In this document: positions 1-13,400 of the stretch, one piece after another
Layout: each line of letters opens with the position of its first letter
Numbering within the stretch: position 1 is the first letter of the stretch
Assembly (NCBI GenBank): GCA_963678705.1
Contig: OY783219.1
Span: forward strand, 11,408,001 to 11,472,000
Length of the DNA stretch: 64,000 nucleotides
Source: Panorpa germanica
Lineage: Eukaryota > Arthropoda > Insecta > Mecoptera > Panorpidae
Direction of reading: 5' to 3'
Notes under the pieces: generated by a model
The model's database searches: none
What the model was told of the DNA's origin: nothing
The model's input: only the letters and a program-made list of their open reading frames with translations
Translations under genes and position numbers: made by a program

Positions 1-356
1 TGACTGATGTATGTCTTTTTATTATGCATGTTTCTGATATTAACTAAGTCTACTAATAATATCATGTTGCGCTATACATTTATTATTATTTATCGTATCC
101 AGTTTATTTAGCGCACTACTTCTTAAAAAGCAGTATGAAGTATATATTAAATTATATATTTTAATATAAAATGTAATGTAACAAGAGCACATAAATCTAT
201 TTGAAATTTTCAGTTCTCTTGCCAGTAAGATCTCTGCGCAAATATTCAGTTTTTAAATTCAAACTCGTTTCGCATTACCAGATTATTACAGGAACATTCA
301 GTAGATGTTTTGTGAATACAGAGAACCAGTTTTTATTTGTGTTATTATATTTACAG

Positions 357-512
357 CCATTTCGACCAGAGTTCAGCGACTTGGACTATGCCGATGTCGA
401 CTACAGATCCTATGGCCCTATCAACTACAAGGCCGCTTCAATATATGCCCAAATGAAGAAAAATGGACCAAAAATGAACACTGTTGGTAACAACAATGAC
501 AACTTGTTGTAA
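357..512 (+). CDS. 3'-terminal coding exon of an unidentified gene
   Basis: A splice acceptor (pyrimidine tract ending TTACAG at 351-356) opens a frame of 51 codons that closes with TAA at 510-512. The peptide is rich in Asp, Tyr and Asn (it contains DLDYADVDYRSYGPINY) and ends in an Asn-rich tail. Several tyrosines in acidic context would suit a cytoplasmic tail of a membrane receptor, but that is inference and I do not recognise the family. The rest of the gene lies left of the window. The frame upstream of 357 stays open back to 201, but that stretch reads like intron. Later ATTAAA-like sequences (around 530) could serve for polyadenylation. Confidence 0.55.
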   Translation, partial: PFRPEFSDLDYADVDYRSYGPINYKAASIYAQMKKNGPKMNTVGNNNDNLL

Positions 513-897
513 ATAATGTTAATAACAACATTAAATTAAAGTTTTAGTACTCAATTTATTGTAACTTGTAATTATTATTATGTTTGTATATTATAATAAT
601 TATAATATTAGAATAATAATATATTAGTATACACAGGGTTACGATATTGAAGTGTAAATATCAATAATTGCGAAAATTATTAACAAGAGCGCTAGCTACA
701 ATCCGTTAAAATTCAATTTCAATATTTAAAATTTATACTACCATTGCACTGTTAATAGTTTTCGTAAATTAAACGATTATAAAGAACCTCTCATTATAGA
801 GAAATATACTTTGGATGTATAGAAGAATATATAATGTCATCCTGTAGTCATAAATCTTAATCATATGGCTAAATGACAATTAAATGAGACCCTTAAG

Positions 898-1521
898 TGA
901 AACGATACTTGGCCATTTTTTCTAGCGAAATATAGATGACGATACTATACAGCAGGTTAAATATTATGAAAAAAACATGTTTTTTTATGTTTAAATCGTT
1001 TTATGTAAGTAACTATAAACGCGAATTAAAATCTAAAGCTGCAATTAGTTAGATGAATAACGTATCTACATTTTAAGCTTCCATTCACTAACTTTTAATG
1101 AGTTGGAACCGCAAAAATAAGTTTTGAAAATAAATATTGCTATATTTTCTAGTTAAATTCCAATTTTTATACTATATATAAGTCTTAAGCGTAGGTTTGA
1201 CAACCATAATAAAGATTATAAAATTTATGACAAACCCTTAGAAATGTTACCAGTCATATAAAAATTGGAATTTAACAAGAAAATATAGGAATATTAATTT
1301 TCAGAAGTTATTTTTGCGGTTCCAACTCATTAAAAGTCAGTGGAAGAAAGCTTAAAATGTAGATACGTTATTCATCTACTAATTGCAGCTTTAGATTTTG
1401 ATTCGCGTTTATAGTTACTTACATAAAAAGATTTAAACATGTTTTTTTTGATAATATTTAACCTGCTGTATAGTATCGCCATCTATATTTCAATAGAAAA
1501 AAATGGCCAAGTATCGTTTCA
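898..1521. mobile_element. Foldback MITE with ~275 bp inverted repeats
   Basis: The two ends are reverse complements over about 275 bp each, left arm about 898-1172 and right arm about 1257-1521, with a spacer of roughly 85 bp. The termini read TGAAACGATACTTGGCCA. TTAA occurs just outside both ends (893-896 and 1524-1527), as expected for a piggyBac-type target site, although the termini do not start with the usual CCC. There is no coding capacity, so it is non-autonomous. The arms differ at scattered positions, so the insertion is not brand new. Confidence 0.75.
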
Positions 1522-1799
1522 TCTTAACAACATTTTCTTTTAAATTAAAAACATCAAACACGTAATGTAATTAAATCATTGCTATCCGTGAAATTGCCCC
1601 TTCAATATAGCAGATGGCACTAGTTCATTTCAAATTTGATTTGCTAAGGTCTTGTATTGATGTGCGCCACAAATGTATCTGTACAATGTAGTCAGTAATC
1701 GAATATATCAGATTGCATTTTCCTTTTAAATTTATTAAAAAATGCATTTTGTAAAAAGTACGGGTAACAAAGATTTACACTCACATAATACAGAGAATT

Positions 1800-2387
1800 G
1801 GCTTGTGTCCTCATTCTTTAGTGGTCGATTTTTCAATTGTTGATTGAAATTGATGTTAATAAATTGGCGTGTCTATTTTATTAAATATCTAAATATTGAC
1901 GGAGATATAGCAATTAAAAATTTGAATTGTAGTTTTAGCGCTAGAAATGCATTTTAACGTCAGTTATTTGTTGAGTAGGTCAGTGCTGTGGTAATGTTCT
2001 GTAGCTGTTGGTAGTCAAATAATCAAGTCAAATCAAAGAATAATAAGTTTTTATTTTATTTAACCTTGCTAAGGCAGACATAATATTGGAATTTTATTGT
2101 TCCTTGAAAAAGCTGTAAATAATATTTGATATTTTGATATATAAATACATATAGCAGAGATTTATGAGCTGTAAGGTTGTCAGCGGTTGTGATGTTATAT
2201 GCAATTGGAATGTGTACAACGTTGAATCCCTTTAATAATTAAAGAGACAAAATGACTTTTTTAATTGTTAATATCTCTTAACATATAAGGAGTTATTAAA
2301 AAATAATTGAACATTTGAGTTTCTAATAACCCACTTTATCAATATATAGTACACTTTTATAGAAATTAAGACATAAGACACAAGCCC
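1800..2387. mobile_element. MITE with GGCTTGTGTC termini (copy 1)
   Basis: The left end GGCTTGTGTCC (1800) is matched by GACACAAGCC at the right end (about 2386), giving a short terminal inverted repeat. A second copy lies at about 50955-51390. The two align over both ends, including the blocks GGTCGATTTTTCAATTGTTG and TAACATATAAGGAGTTATTA. No coding frame is present. Family assignment is not possible by eye. Confidence 0.65.
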
Positions 2388-4433
2388 ATTAATCTCAAAG
2401 ATATCATAGTCACATATACCGTTAAATCGTTGTTTTCGACCTTGACAGTATCATTTTTCTTTTATCATAATTTTAATATAGTTAACATTATCGAATTGAT
2501 AAGCTTTTAATATTTTACTTTTTTTAATAAATCAGCATTTTCTTTTTCATGTATGATTAAGTGTTTCAATATTGTAATTATATTTAATTAATCTAATGTT
2601 TCATAATGTACCACTTCAACTTTTTTTTACAATCTTCAAATATATTAGTCTAAAAAAATTATTTTAATTTATATATTAATAATAAATGAATATATTTATA
2701 TTATAAATTAAATTATATCGAAAGTATAAATAACTATACAAAATATATATAATAATAATATTTATCGTCTAGATCAATCTGTAAATGCCAAATATTAACA
2801 ATAATTATCGAATAAATTAATTAATAAATTGTAAAAAAAAATATAAACAGATCAATTATTAATAAATGTATATATTTAGAGTTAGACATAAATTATTAGC
2901 TTTATATTTATTATGTCATATATAGAATCAAGTCAAATGACGTGGAGTAAATAAACAGAGTTATGTAGCGTTTATGTAAAAGGTACATCTAAAAGTATCT
3001 ACTACATAAATATTGCTTTAAGAAAGAGCTACGCTCAGAGCATCGATATACTTACGAAATATTAAAGATAGAAATGGAATACACAACCCTGTTTCAAGTT
3101 GGTTTTGAACTTAACTAAAATAGAAAGTAAATGGAATGTGTTCTTATTTGTTTTGCATTTTTAAGAATAATGCTTTACTCGTAATTATGATGTATGTTAG
3201 TGTTATTAATTATTATAAATTCTATTTTACTAATATCCAAATTGTTTTCTAATCGAATAAGTTGATCTGTTTTGTTTTTAACCTAATGTATATAAAATAT
3301 ATGTATTGAAATGATTTGCATTTATTTTATTTTTTATACTTCTTTGAATTTATCTTGAGATATTTTTAAATCAGATATAAATTCATAGGATTCACTTGTA
3401 ATTGTTTTCGCATAATATTTTCGAAGTGATTTCTAAATTGCAGCTCACCTAACGGGCAGTAGCTGAATACCGAGTTTTGAAACAGAATTCAATATTTCTT
3501 TAATATCTTCAAGAAATTTATAAATGATTTTTTTATTCAAATTCTTATAACACTCCTGTATCTACAAACTCTTATTTATTTGCCACTTCTGTTTATGCTG
3601 TTTCTGTAATCTATTTATTATTTAATTTATTAGTCGAAATTTGTTCGAATTAATTTCATATGTTTTTGATTTGTTTACAATTTATAGTCCTAAATAATAA
3701 TAATAATAATTGTAATGTGAGCTTTAATATAGAAAAGTATATTTAAGTAGTTAAGTATTGTAATATATTTAAAAATCATATAATACAGAAAACTACCAAA
3801 CGTTATTATTTAGTATCACTATAGTATACTTTAGATTACGTGATGATTGATGATTTAACAGATCATTTACAGTCTCTACTAGACAACTTCTGCTTATATC
3901 TATACATGAACTTTTATGATGCAACATTTACTTTGAGCGGTAATTAATTCTCCAACATACTCTATAATTCATTTAAAATAACCGCCCCTAAATATTTATT
4001 TCAAAGTCTAATTCAATCGACTTCGGTTCATCTCTATGAAACTAACCCAACAAAAGAAAATTTAACAACCTTCAGGGCAATTCAGAGACCATGTCAGGGA
4101 CTGAAAACTTATTTTATTAACAAATTTGTTATGGCTGATTATGACTTTTGACCAATATAACCTCCTAGATATCAATGCTAAAATAAAAATATTGTGGCAG
4201 ATAATTGTAAATTTGTTGATAATACTTTTTTTTAATATAATTTAATTCATATACATGTTTTAAAATAAAGAGTACGTATAATAGGTTATCAACACCATCT
4301 CGATAGTAACGCCGCAGTCGCCATTTTGAAGTAATGGCAGAAGTCAAGTATTGAAGTTCTAAATGTAATTAAAAATGTTTTTATAGTAAAATATATACAA
4401 AATAACAATTAAGGAATTATAATTTATAAAAAA

Positions 4434-7400
4434 ATGGATCCCGCTAAATTAAAAGTAGTTGAGTTACGTGCAGAATTAAGTGCAAGAGGTTTAGATACCA
4501 AAGGAAATAAGCCTGTGCTTGTGGAAAGATTAAGAGAGGCTTTAAATTCCGATGTTGGAGATGAAGGTATATTTAATTTCATTTAAATATTGAGAAAGCG
4601 AACCTTATGTTTTGGTTAAAATAAATGTTTCTGAACTATGAAAAGTATTTCTGTTTACTTTTTTATAAAATAATTGTCAATATGTAGCTTATACTTATCA
4701 GCCCGCCATTATTCTGACTGTTTGAAAATGGAAGCAATATTATTTTTGTTTGACATAACCTATTACATACAACCATAAGTTTATTTATACGTTGCACAAG
4801 TATATGCAGTTTCTGTGAAATTCTTAAATTTTCTATAAAATATTAACAAAAATATTCAAGTAGGTAATAGTCAATTCATTGTTTCAAGATATTTTTTTTA
4901 ACCAATGACAATTTGATGTGAGCTCTTTATGAAACTTTTGTTTAACAGATAAAGATGCGTCGACCGGAGACGCTTCAGATGAAGAATTTGTTTCCTCTCA
5001 TCAAAGTGAACCAGAAGAAACAAAACCTTCTCGACGATCCAGAGCTACAAGAAGAAATCGATCACCGTCTCCTCAACCTCCTCAAACAATTTCTACACCT
5101 ACTAAAAAATCGTCAAACAAAAGAACTGTTAGTTTTGAAGAACCTAAAATTCAAGAGCCGGAATCATCAGAATCTGAAGATTCCGACAGTGAACTTATAA
5201 CAGGTGATTGTTTACCAACTCCAATTTTTAAAAGAAATATTTCACCTCCAGAGTCAGAAAGTGACAATGACGAAGTAATTACATCTAATGAAGAACAAAC
5301 AAATGAAAGCGAATCAAAAGTAATTTCTGATGAAACTCAAATTGAAAAATCTTGTAAAGTTGTTATACGAGAACCAAAAACAATATGTGTTTCGCCAAAA
5401 ATGCCAATTCCAGAACCCCCAAAATCGATAATCGATAAAACAATACCTGAGAAGTTAGAACAGCCGAAGGAAAGTGAACTAGGAAAAGAAACTGTAAAGT
5501 CTCCAGAAGTTAAATTATCATCCGAAAAATTATCAATATCTGAAATAAATATTGCTAAACCAAATACACCACCACCCACTGAAGTTTCCGAAATATCAGA
5601 GGTCTCACCTGTAGTATCAGAACCATCAAAAACTATGATCGATACTCTACAAATACCAATAGTAAAAAGTCCACCGTCAACACCATACAATGTGGCTGAA
5701 ATAAAAACATCTCTTGCGAAAGCAATTCAAGAGCCTGTTTCATTTCGTAAAGTGGAATCTAGCCCCAAGAAGGTTCAACCTGTTATTATTGAGGAACCGA
5801 AACAAGTTATATGTGAGAAGGTAAAAGAAATTGTTAAAACATCACCTAAGAAAGACAGCAACGAAAAATTATCTGATGTTACAAGTCCCGAAGATATAAT
5901 AAAAATGGACGTGGAACCCACTCCTATTCCATCTATTGTAATTTCTCCAGAAACTGTAGAGGAGGATATTAAAGTTAGTGTAACTGAAATCGCGCCGGAA
6001 TCCTCAGTAGAGAACAAAATTGAGACAGAGAAAGATGTAAAGCAAGTAACAGTGATTTCAGAGTCTATAGATGAGATAATGGACACTTCTGAAGATGCTT
6101 CGGAAAAAGTGGAAACAAAAATTGAAAATGAGTCTGTTGAAGTTTCTTCTGAATGCAAAGAAAATATTGATGACTTAACAGATACTGCAGATAAGAATAA
6201 TGTTAAAGATAGACGGACAGCCAGGGTACGTACCTTTATGCATCTTCTCAAACTTTTATAAATCTTTTATCCAATTTTGTAATATACATATTTTGTATAT
6301 AGTATATTTCAAGTTAGTGTATTATTTAATTAGAAAACAATCATCATAAAGTTTTTGTTTTATTTAGTAAGTGTAGAAGTAATTGCAAATATGTTATTGG
6401 TGAAATGATAGCTATTGTTAAACTCGACTTAATAAAAATCAATTCATATAATAAATAATTTTATACTACACCTATCGTTCTCTTTTCATTGGGTAATAAG
6501 TATTAACTCTTACAAAAGAATTATAAAAAAAAAACTCAGTATGCGTTAAAATAGTGTTGTTTTTATTTTGTTTTCAATAGCAATCATATCTTCGTTGAGT
6601 TGCATGCAATTATAACTTTATTTTAATTAAACCTTTTCATATTTGTAGAAAAATAAGAAATCTCGCTGGGGAAACTTCTCAGAAATAGTTCCAGAAGGCA
6701 TCACAACTGAAGATATTGGGAGAATTGTAGAAGAATTGCCAAAACCAGTAGAAGAACCACCAATGAGAGACGAAAAGTAAGTGTTATTAGTATTATAATA
6801 AATAAGTTGTCATTATTTACAACATTGTTATAAAATGTGTTATGAAATAATAAATAAATTTCTAGTTAAACACATTTTTAACAATTGAATCTTGCTAATT
6901 TTCAATTTATATCAAGCTTCTTTTAAAGTAATAGTTAGTTTTCGTTGATATTTGATCTGACAACCGATTTTTAAATTATATACGTTGTTTTCATATAAAA
7001 CTGCTTTAAAATTATCTTTATATCATGTTTTAAACATCCTCGCACACAAACATATGTTTTATGTGTCTGTATGCAAGCTGTGTAAATGTTTGTTAATCAA
7101 AATATGAATGTTGCAGAAGAGGTCAAAAACGTAAACGCAGTCGCTCCATTTCCCCACCAAACATGGAGGATTCTTATAACTCTGAACCACAGGAAGATGA
7201 ACCGGAATATAAAGATGATGAGGTTTTGTTAAGTTGGTTTGATTCTGATCTATACTTAAAAATAGATCCCAATAACTTTACGATAGCAAAACCAATATCT
7301 TCTGGCATATTTGAACATACTTGGGCTGGCGTGAGAGCTTCATATGGTGTTAGTAAAGGGAAAGTATGCTATGAAGTAAAGTTATTGGAGGATAACAAGC

Positions 7401-10400
7401 TTCATGAAAAGGTATTTAGCCAATCATTTTGTAGTATCTTGCTAATTTCGAATTAATATTTATTATATTAAATTGTTATTTAAATCCTTTTTACAGAACA
7501 ATATTGATCCTCATGCAATACGTTTGGGTTGGTCTGTTAATGATAATAATTTACAACTTGGTGAGTCACCATTTTCTTATGGATATGATAGTTTGGGAAA
7601 CAGTAGTTGTAATAAGGAATTCAAGAAATACGGAGAAAGTTTTACTACAAACGACGTAATTGGAGTTTATCTGGTTAGTAAATCTACTGTTTATCAGCTA
7701 TTATTTAAAGTTTCGATTATATAATTTGATTACAATTGAGTTTATTATTTAATTTGTTTCTAGGACTTAGACTCTTCTCCTTGCAACATTATATACACAT
7801 TAAACGGAATCAACCAAGGAGTAGCATTCGAATTTGAAAAATCTGATCTACAAGATAAAGCACTTTTTCCACATATATTAACTAAAAATATATCTTTTAA
7901 AGTAAATTTTGGTCAAGAAAAGAAATCCTTACTTAATAAACCAAAATTGAAAAAAGTACTTAAAAAAAATATTAGTAAAATTGAAGCTTCTGAAGTTACC
8001 AGCGATAATATAGATAATATTGAGAAAGACGATAGTAAAAATATATCAGCTAAAAGTGATGATGATATAACAGAAGAGAAAATGGAATCTAGCAACAATT
8101 TAGAGGAAAAGCAAGATGACGAAAAGAAAGAAGAAGAAGTGGAAAATATGGAAATATGTGAGGAGAAAAAGGATAATCCTGAAACGAATGAAGAAATAAA
8201 AGAAAATGTATTTGATAAGTTAAAAGATAACATTAAAAAAAGCGATAATGAAGAAAATAAAATAGAAGAATATGAATATATTGAAGAGGTAAATAATATA
8301 TATTACATTAAATTGAATGTTTCTTATTGGCTTATTAATTCTCTTTTAAATTTCTGTTTATAGGACGACGAAGAAGCGATTGGACTTTCTATTTTAGAAA
8401 GTTATGAATATATTGGAAAAATAGAGTTAGATAATAGAGTATCTGGTCCAAAACGTCCAGATTCTAAAACTGAGTGTGAACTCTTTGTGTTGTGCGGGCT
8501 ACCAGGAGTAGGAAAAACCTACTGGGCTACTGAGTGGTCTGCTCAACGCCCAGAAAAGCGGTACAATATTTTGGGCGCCCATAGCCTTGTGAATCGAATG
8601 ACGGTAAGATTAATCAGTGAATTTATATGATTTTATTTCAGCTATTTTGTTAGGTATTTTACAGGTACATAATAATAAGCACATATGTTGAAGAGGACAA
8701 GATTACTTTTTCTGCATTTTTCTGTCCTGTTGTTTCGAATTATTTGTTTAATCTGCTTCTGAGTGATAATCGTTAGGTTTCCACGCTACAAAGTTTTTTA
8801 TACACTAGATTAATGTGACAAGGATATATTAATGGAACCTCTACAGAATTCCAATCACCAGTACAAATAATGTGATATCAAGCAAATCTATACAAAGTAG
8901 TATAATGCTCAGGAGATATTCTGCTTGCGATTTATGGAATACAATTTTATCATATATTAATATATCTCGAAACAATAACAATTATAGATTTTCACATCAC
9001 ATTGAAATCAATCAATCAATGTTTTCATTAACTTCTAAATGTCACTTTGTTATGCATTTTAGACTATTTTTTCTTTTTGTTACTTTTTGAAAATTGGTGG
9101 AAAAGAATCTATTTTGTAATTACAATTTTTTATTAGTTTTATCTCTTCTAATGGCTAATTGTAGTGGCTGTGAAAGTGGAAGTGAGACAGCAACACAAAA
9201 AGTGAAAAATATTTAGTGTATACACTAAAAAGGAAGAAAAAATATTGGATTATCCCGGCTCTCTCTTCTACGTGCCCAGTTACAAAAAACTAAGTAAGTC
9301 GTTATGAATGTCCAGGAGTTGTAACTATAATGCTTGGTTATTCTTTAAAAATTAATTCTACAGAAAAAGACATAAAAGATGATCTTGAATCAATTTATTG
9401 CAAAATTTTCTATTCAATAAACAGAATATAGGATTATTACTTCGAAGGAAATCTGTGCATAATAAACAGTTTACACGACTATACTGCGACATGGATCCAT
9501 TAATATGTAACTGCCTTAAAACTCACTACTTTTTCTATAGAAGCATCTGCAGCAAATGGTTAAATAAACCTAGTAGAATTCGTTGTATAATAGAATGGCT
9601 GGTAATAATTCAAATATATAATATGTAAAGTTTTAACAAAATACAATAGAATTTTCTTAGGTAATACAAAAACACCGAAGTGTAATACTAAAATACAGGT
9701 TCTATTACAATACGATAATGTGAAATGTCTCCAATATTTGTGTTTCAGTTTTTACTTTACAGTCTAGATCTGCATACACTTCTACTAATACTTCAGAATC
9801 ACAATTATAATAAAAAATAATGGACAAGAAGATGATTAAAATATTTTATTTAATATAAGAATAGAGCATTTATTTATCAAAATATATTGTATTTATATTG
9901 TAATAAAATAAAACTGTTTTAAATTCGCAAAGGCAGTGGAATTATATTCATAATTGTTAGTTTGTAAGTAAAATTAAAGAAAATGAAATTTGTACTTATA
10001 TTTATAAAAATATTTTAGATATCTGGTGAGAGCAAGAAGTCCAACTATTCTGGCGATTGGAACTCATTAATTGAATCATGTTCAAAAGCTGTAACACCGC
10101 TATTGAATATTGCCTGTAAAAGGAGAAGAAATTATATAATTGATCAAACTAATATATATCCTGCAGTTCGAGATAAAAAAATAAAACCTTTTGTAGGATT
10201 TGTTCGTAAGGCTATTGTTATTGTACCAACAGAGGAGAGTTGGACAAAACGAAAGTCTGAGCAGGATAAAACATTTTCAAAACAAATTAATGATTCATCG
10301 TTACTTTCAATGAAAGGTACGTTTCAATAGAAATCAAATATATAAAAAAAAGTTAATACAAAAATTTATTTAAATTTATGTTTGTGATTTAGCTGGATTT

Positions 10401-13400
10401 GTCCTTCCGGAGGAGGATAGTATTTTTACGCAAGTTATTTATACTGAACTAAGTGAATCGGATGCAAAAAATGAAGTACAGAAATATAATAATGAAGGAA
10501 AAGAAGCCGGTTTTAACATGAAACCTAAACGTTTTAGATTCGATTCTTACGATAGTGACCGCAATGAACGTGGAAGTAGGAGTGATAGAAGTGACAGATT
10601 TAATAGAAATAGTAGTAGATTTAATGACAGAAGAAACATGGATGATAGGAGAAATTTTAATAGAAGAGGTAATTCAGTATAGTAAAAATTTTGAAATAAT
10701 TATTTATCGTAAAATATTAGTATTTCACTCGTAAAATACGCATGCTTTACAGGAAATGAACGTTTTGAACGACAAGATCGTGGTGGACAAAGATGGGGCA
10801 ATAATCCAAGATTTGGAGGTCCACCACCACCTCAAGGAGGATGGGGTGGAGGTGGTCGCAACAATCAATGGGGTGGACGTGGTGGTGGAGGAGGAAGGTA
10901 AGCAGCAAACATCTGTAAATCCTCACTATAAATTGTCATATAAACATATTAATGTATTCTCATTGTATTAGGCATCCAGGAAATTGGCGCGGAGGGCCTC
11001 CGCCGCCACCACCACCTCATCGTGGTGGTGACCATCGTGGAGAAATAAGACACGATAGAAGTGATCGTAGTGACCATCGCGGAGGTGATCGTGGAATGGA
11101 AAGGGGTGATTTTAATAGGGGTGGAGGTGGCAGAGGAGGTTTTGGAAATAGAAACGCAAATTGGAATAATCGTGGGGGTGGTGATAGAAGATCAAGCAGT
11201 AGTAGTGGTACTAGTCATCAAGGGCGCGGAGGTAGCGGTGGAAGACAAGGACAAGTCAGTATTAGATTTATTTACATTATAATCTTAAGTTTATAAGATT
11301 AGGTATATGAAGAAATTCATAATATTACATATGTAATGTTAGGTGAGGAATAGTAGAAATGTGCAACAAAAGCAGATTTCTCCAAGTCTTTGGAATAATC
11401 AATATGCTTCACAAGTGGTCCAATATCCGGTAAACATCTTAATTTCTTAAAATAATGTCATGAATTTTTTTTTACAAAGCGTTTGTTTATTCCATTTATA
11501 ATTTAAATTATTCAAATTAATCTTTTGTTAGATTGTGGAAAAACATATTGATGATCCTCGGCAAATTCCTATTGTCCCACCTCCTGTAGCTCCTGTTCCA
11601 ACCCCTTTATTTCCAGTGATGGATAATCGACATTTGGTAAATAATTTCTAGATTCAATAATTAGAGTAAGTTGTGAAGAATATAAATAGGTGTACAATAT
11701 AACACAATATTTTACGTAAACAACAAATTTGTTTAATATTTAAAAATTTTGTAACTTTATAATTATAGACTATTTTAAAGTAGTAACCATCGAAACATAC
11801 TTTTCTTTCCTCCGAATGAGACACTATGAATTTTTTATCTTATTATTTAACAAATTACTTTTTATTTTTATGCAATATGCAACATCAATTAATTATTATA
11901 TTAATAATATATAATTAATTATAATATTATATTGTATTAATCTTCGTTAAACAAGATTTTTGATTGATTTAAACGTATACAATTATTTTCTCTACAATTT
12001 TGTTTTGATATATTATATTTGTGTACTTAAGATTTTATTTAATTTATGTTTTTTTTACCAATGATTTCCTTTACTATGAAATATAGCCTTTCTACCTTAT
12101 TAACAACTCTTAGTACGATTTCTTATTAATGTTATTTCTTGTATAAATATTCAAAAAATTTCGACGAGAAACAAAAAAGTATGTAAATTTCTCACGTTTA
12201 TAATATTTAACATAACACAGCCAACACTTGTTTTGATCAATGTGTTTTCATTACAAATTTTCTAAATTTTATAATCAGGTGGCTAACACCAAAAATTCGA
12301 ACTGGGTCAATCCAAATAAACCTCCAAAGGAGAAATCAAATGCACCAGATACTCAGTCGGTAAATACAAATTTAAATTTTCTTTATTTTAAATGTTTCGT
12401 CTTTTGTATTATTATTTTTATTTTTTGAAATTTTTAATTGAGAAATAAATAATGAAATGTGTTTCGTTATTTTATTTCAGTCAAGTAGTCAATCAGGAAG
12501 TGGAAGTGGTGGTAGTGGGAGTTGGCAAAATTGGAACAGTAATGGTCAACAAAATTGGGGACAAGGACAACAGCAGCAGCAACAATGGGGACAGGGACAA
12601 AATTGGAGTCAAGGTCAACAGAATTGGAATCAATCAAACTGGAATCAGGTACATTCATTTTTTTTTTTTTATTAATTGTGTGCCTATCGGCTTTACAATC
12701 TACCGTATTATATTTCTTAATACATTTCATTCCTATATCCATTCAAACTTAAAACTAATTATTACCTTAAAACTAAACTTTATTTATTTATTAAAACTAT
12801 AAATTATTCTAGACTTTTACTACTTCCAAAAGTGCTTTCTGCTTCTTCTTCTTCTCTTGACCCTCTCTCTTCATGTTCCCCATGAAAACTAGATAAAGAG
12901 ATTATTATTTATTGTAATGTTTGTCGTTCCTTTTCTCTATTTCCGCGATCCACTTTTTTTCTTCACTGCCTCCCTTTAATAGCTGCACAATATTCTTCTT
13001 GCTCGTTACTTTTTCCTGACAAGCAAACTTAATGTGCTCTAGTGTTTCAATCTCCGTTCCGCACACTCTATACATTCTTTCCTCGCTATTTGCCCAGTAT
13101 CTGTTTCCTTTCTCCTCGTTTCCCAATCTAAACCGTGCAATCCTTCTCATGTTTTTTGTGTCTTTTTCTTTTAAGTACTGTGGTATCTCTCTCTCCCAAA
13201 TCCTTTTATATTTAGTGTTATAATTGCTTTTCTCGATTTTTTCCATTCTTTCCTGTTGCTGTACCTGCTTGTCCTTTCTCCTTAGCTCATCTTCCACACT
13301 TGCGCCTTCTTCTCTTCTTCTCTCTGCCTCCTCGATCGCCATTCCATTCCTTTCATAATACTCCTTTCTCTTTTTCGGGCTTCCCCCACCCCCCTTCTTT

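Larger units (their letters stand above)
513..4433. other. Intergenic region with two inverted-repeat elements
   Basis: About 3.9 kb of AT-rich sequence lies between the terminal exon on the left and the hnRNP U-like start codon. It contains a long inverted-repeat element (898-1521) and a MITE (about 1800-2387), listed separately. From about 2390 to 4280 I see only AT-rich simple sequence. The last ~140 bases (about 4295-4433) are less AT-rich and are probably the 5' UTR or promoter of the next gene. They include a seven-codon upstream reading frame, 4334-4354 including its stop. Confidence 0.6.

Noticed and set aside
5337-5690. Minus-strand open frame of 117 codons
   Set aside because: It is the complement of the Ser/Pro/Glu-rich hnRNP U-like exon 2, whose biased codons leave the opposite strand open.
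5775-6251. Minus-strand open frame of 158 codons
   Set aside because: Also a shadow of hnRNP U-like exon 2; Ser/Thr-rich composition mirrors the Glu-rich coding strand.
7913-8233. Minus-strand Ser/Phe-rich frame
   Set aside because: Complement of the acidic Lys/Glu-rich exon 6 of the hnRNP U-like gene.
8872-9628. Two frames of about 75 codons inside a 1.4 kb hnRNP U-like intron
   Set aside because: No motif or repeat ends seen, and composition is typical of chance frames in AT-rich DNA.
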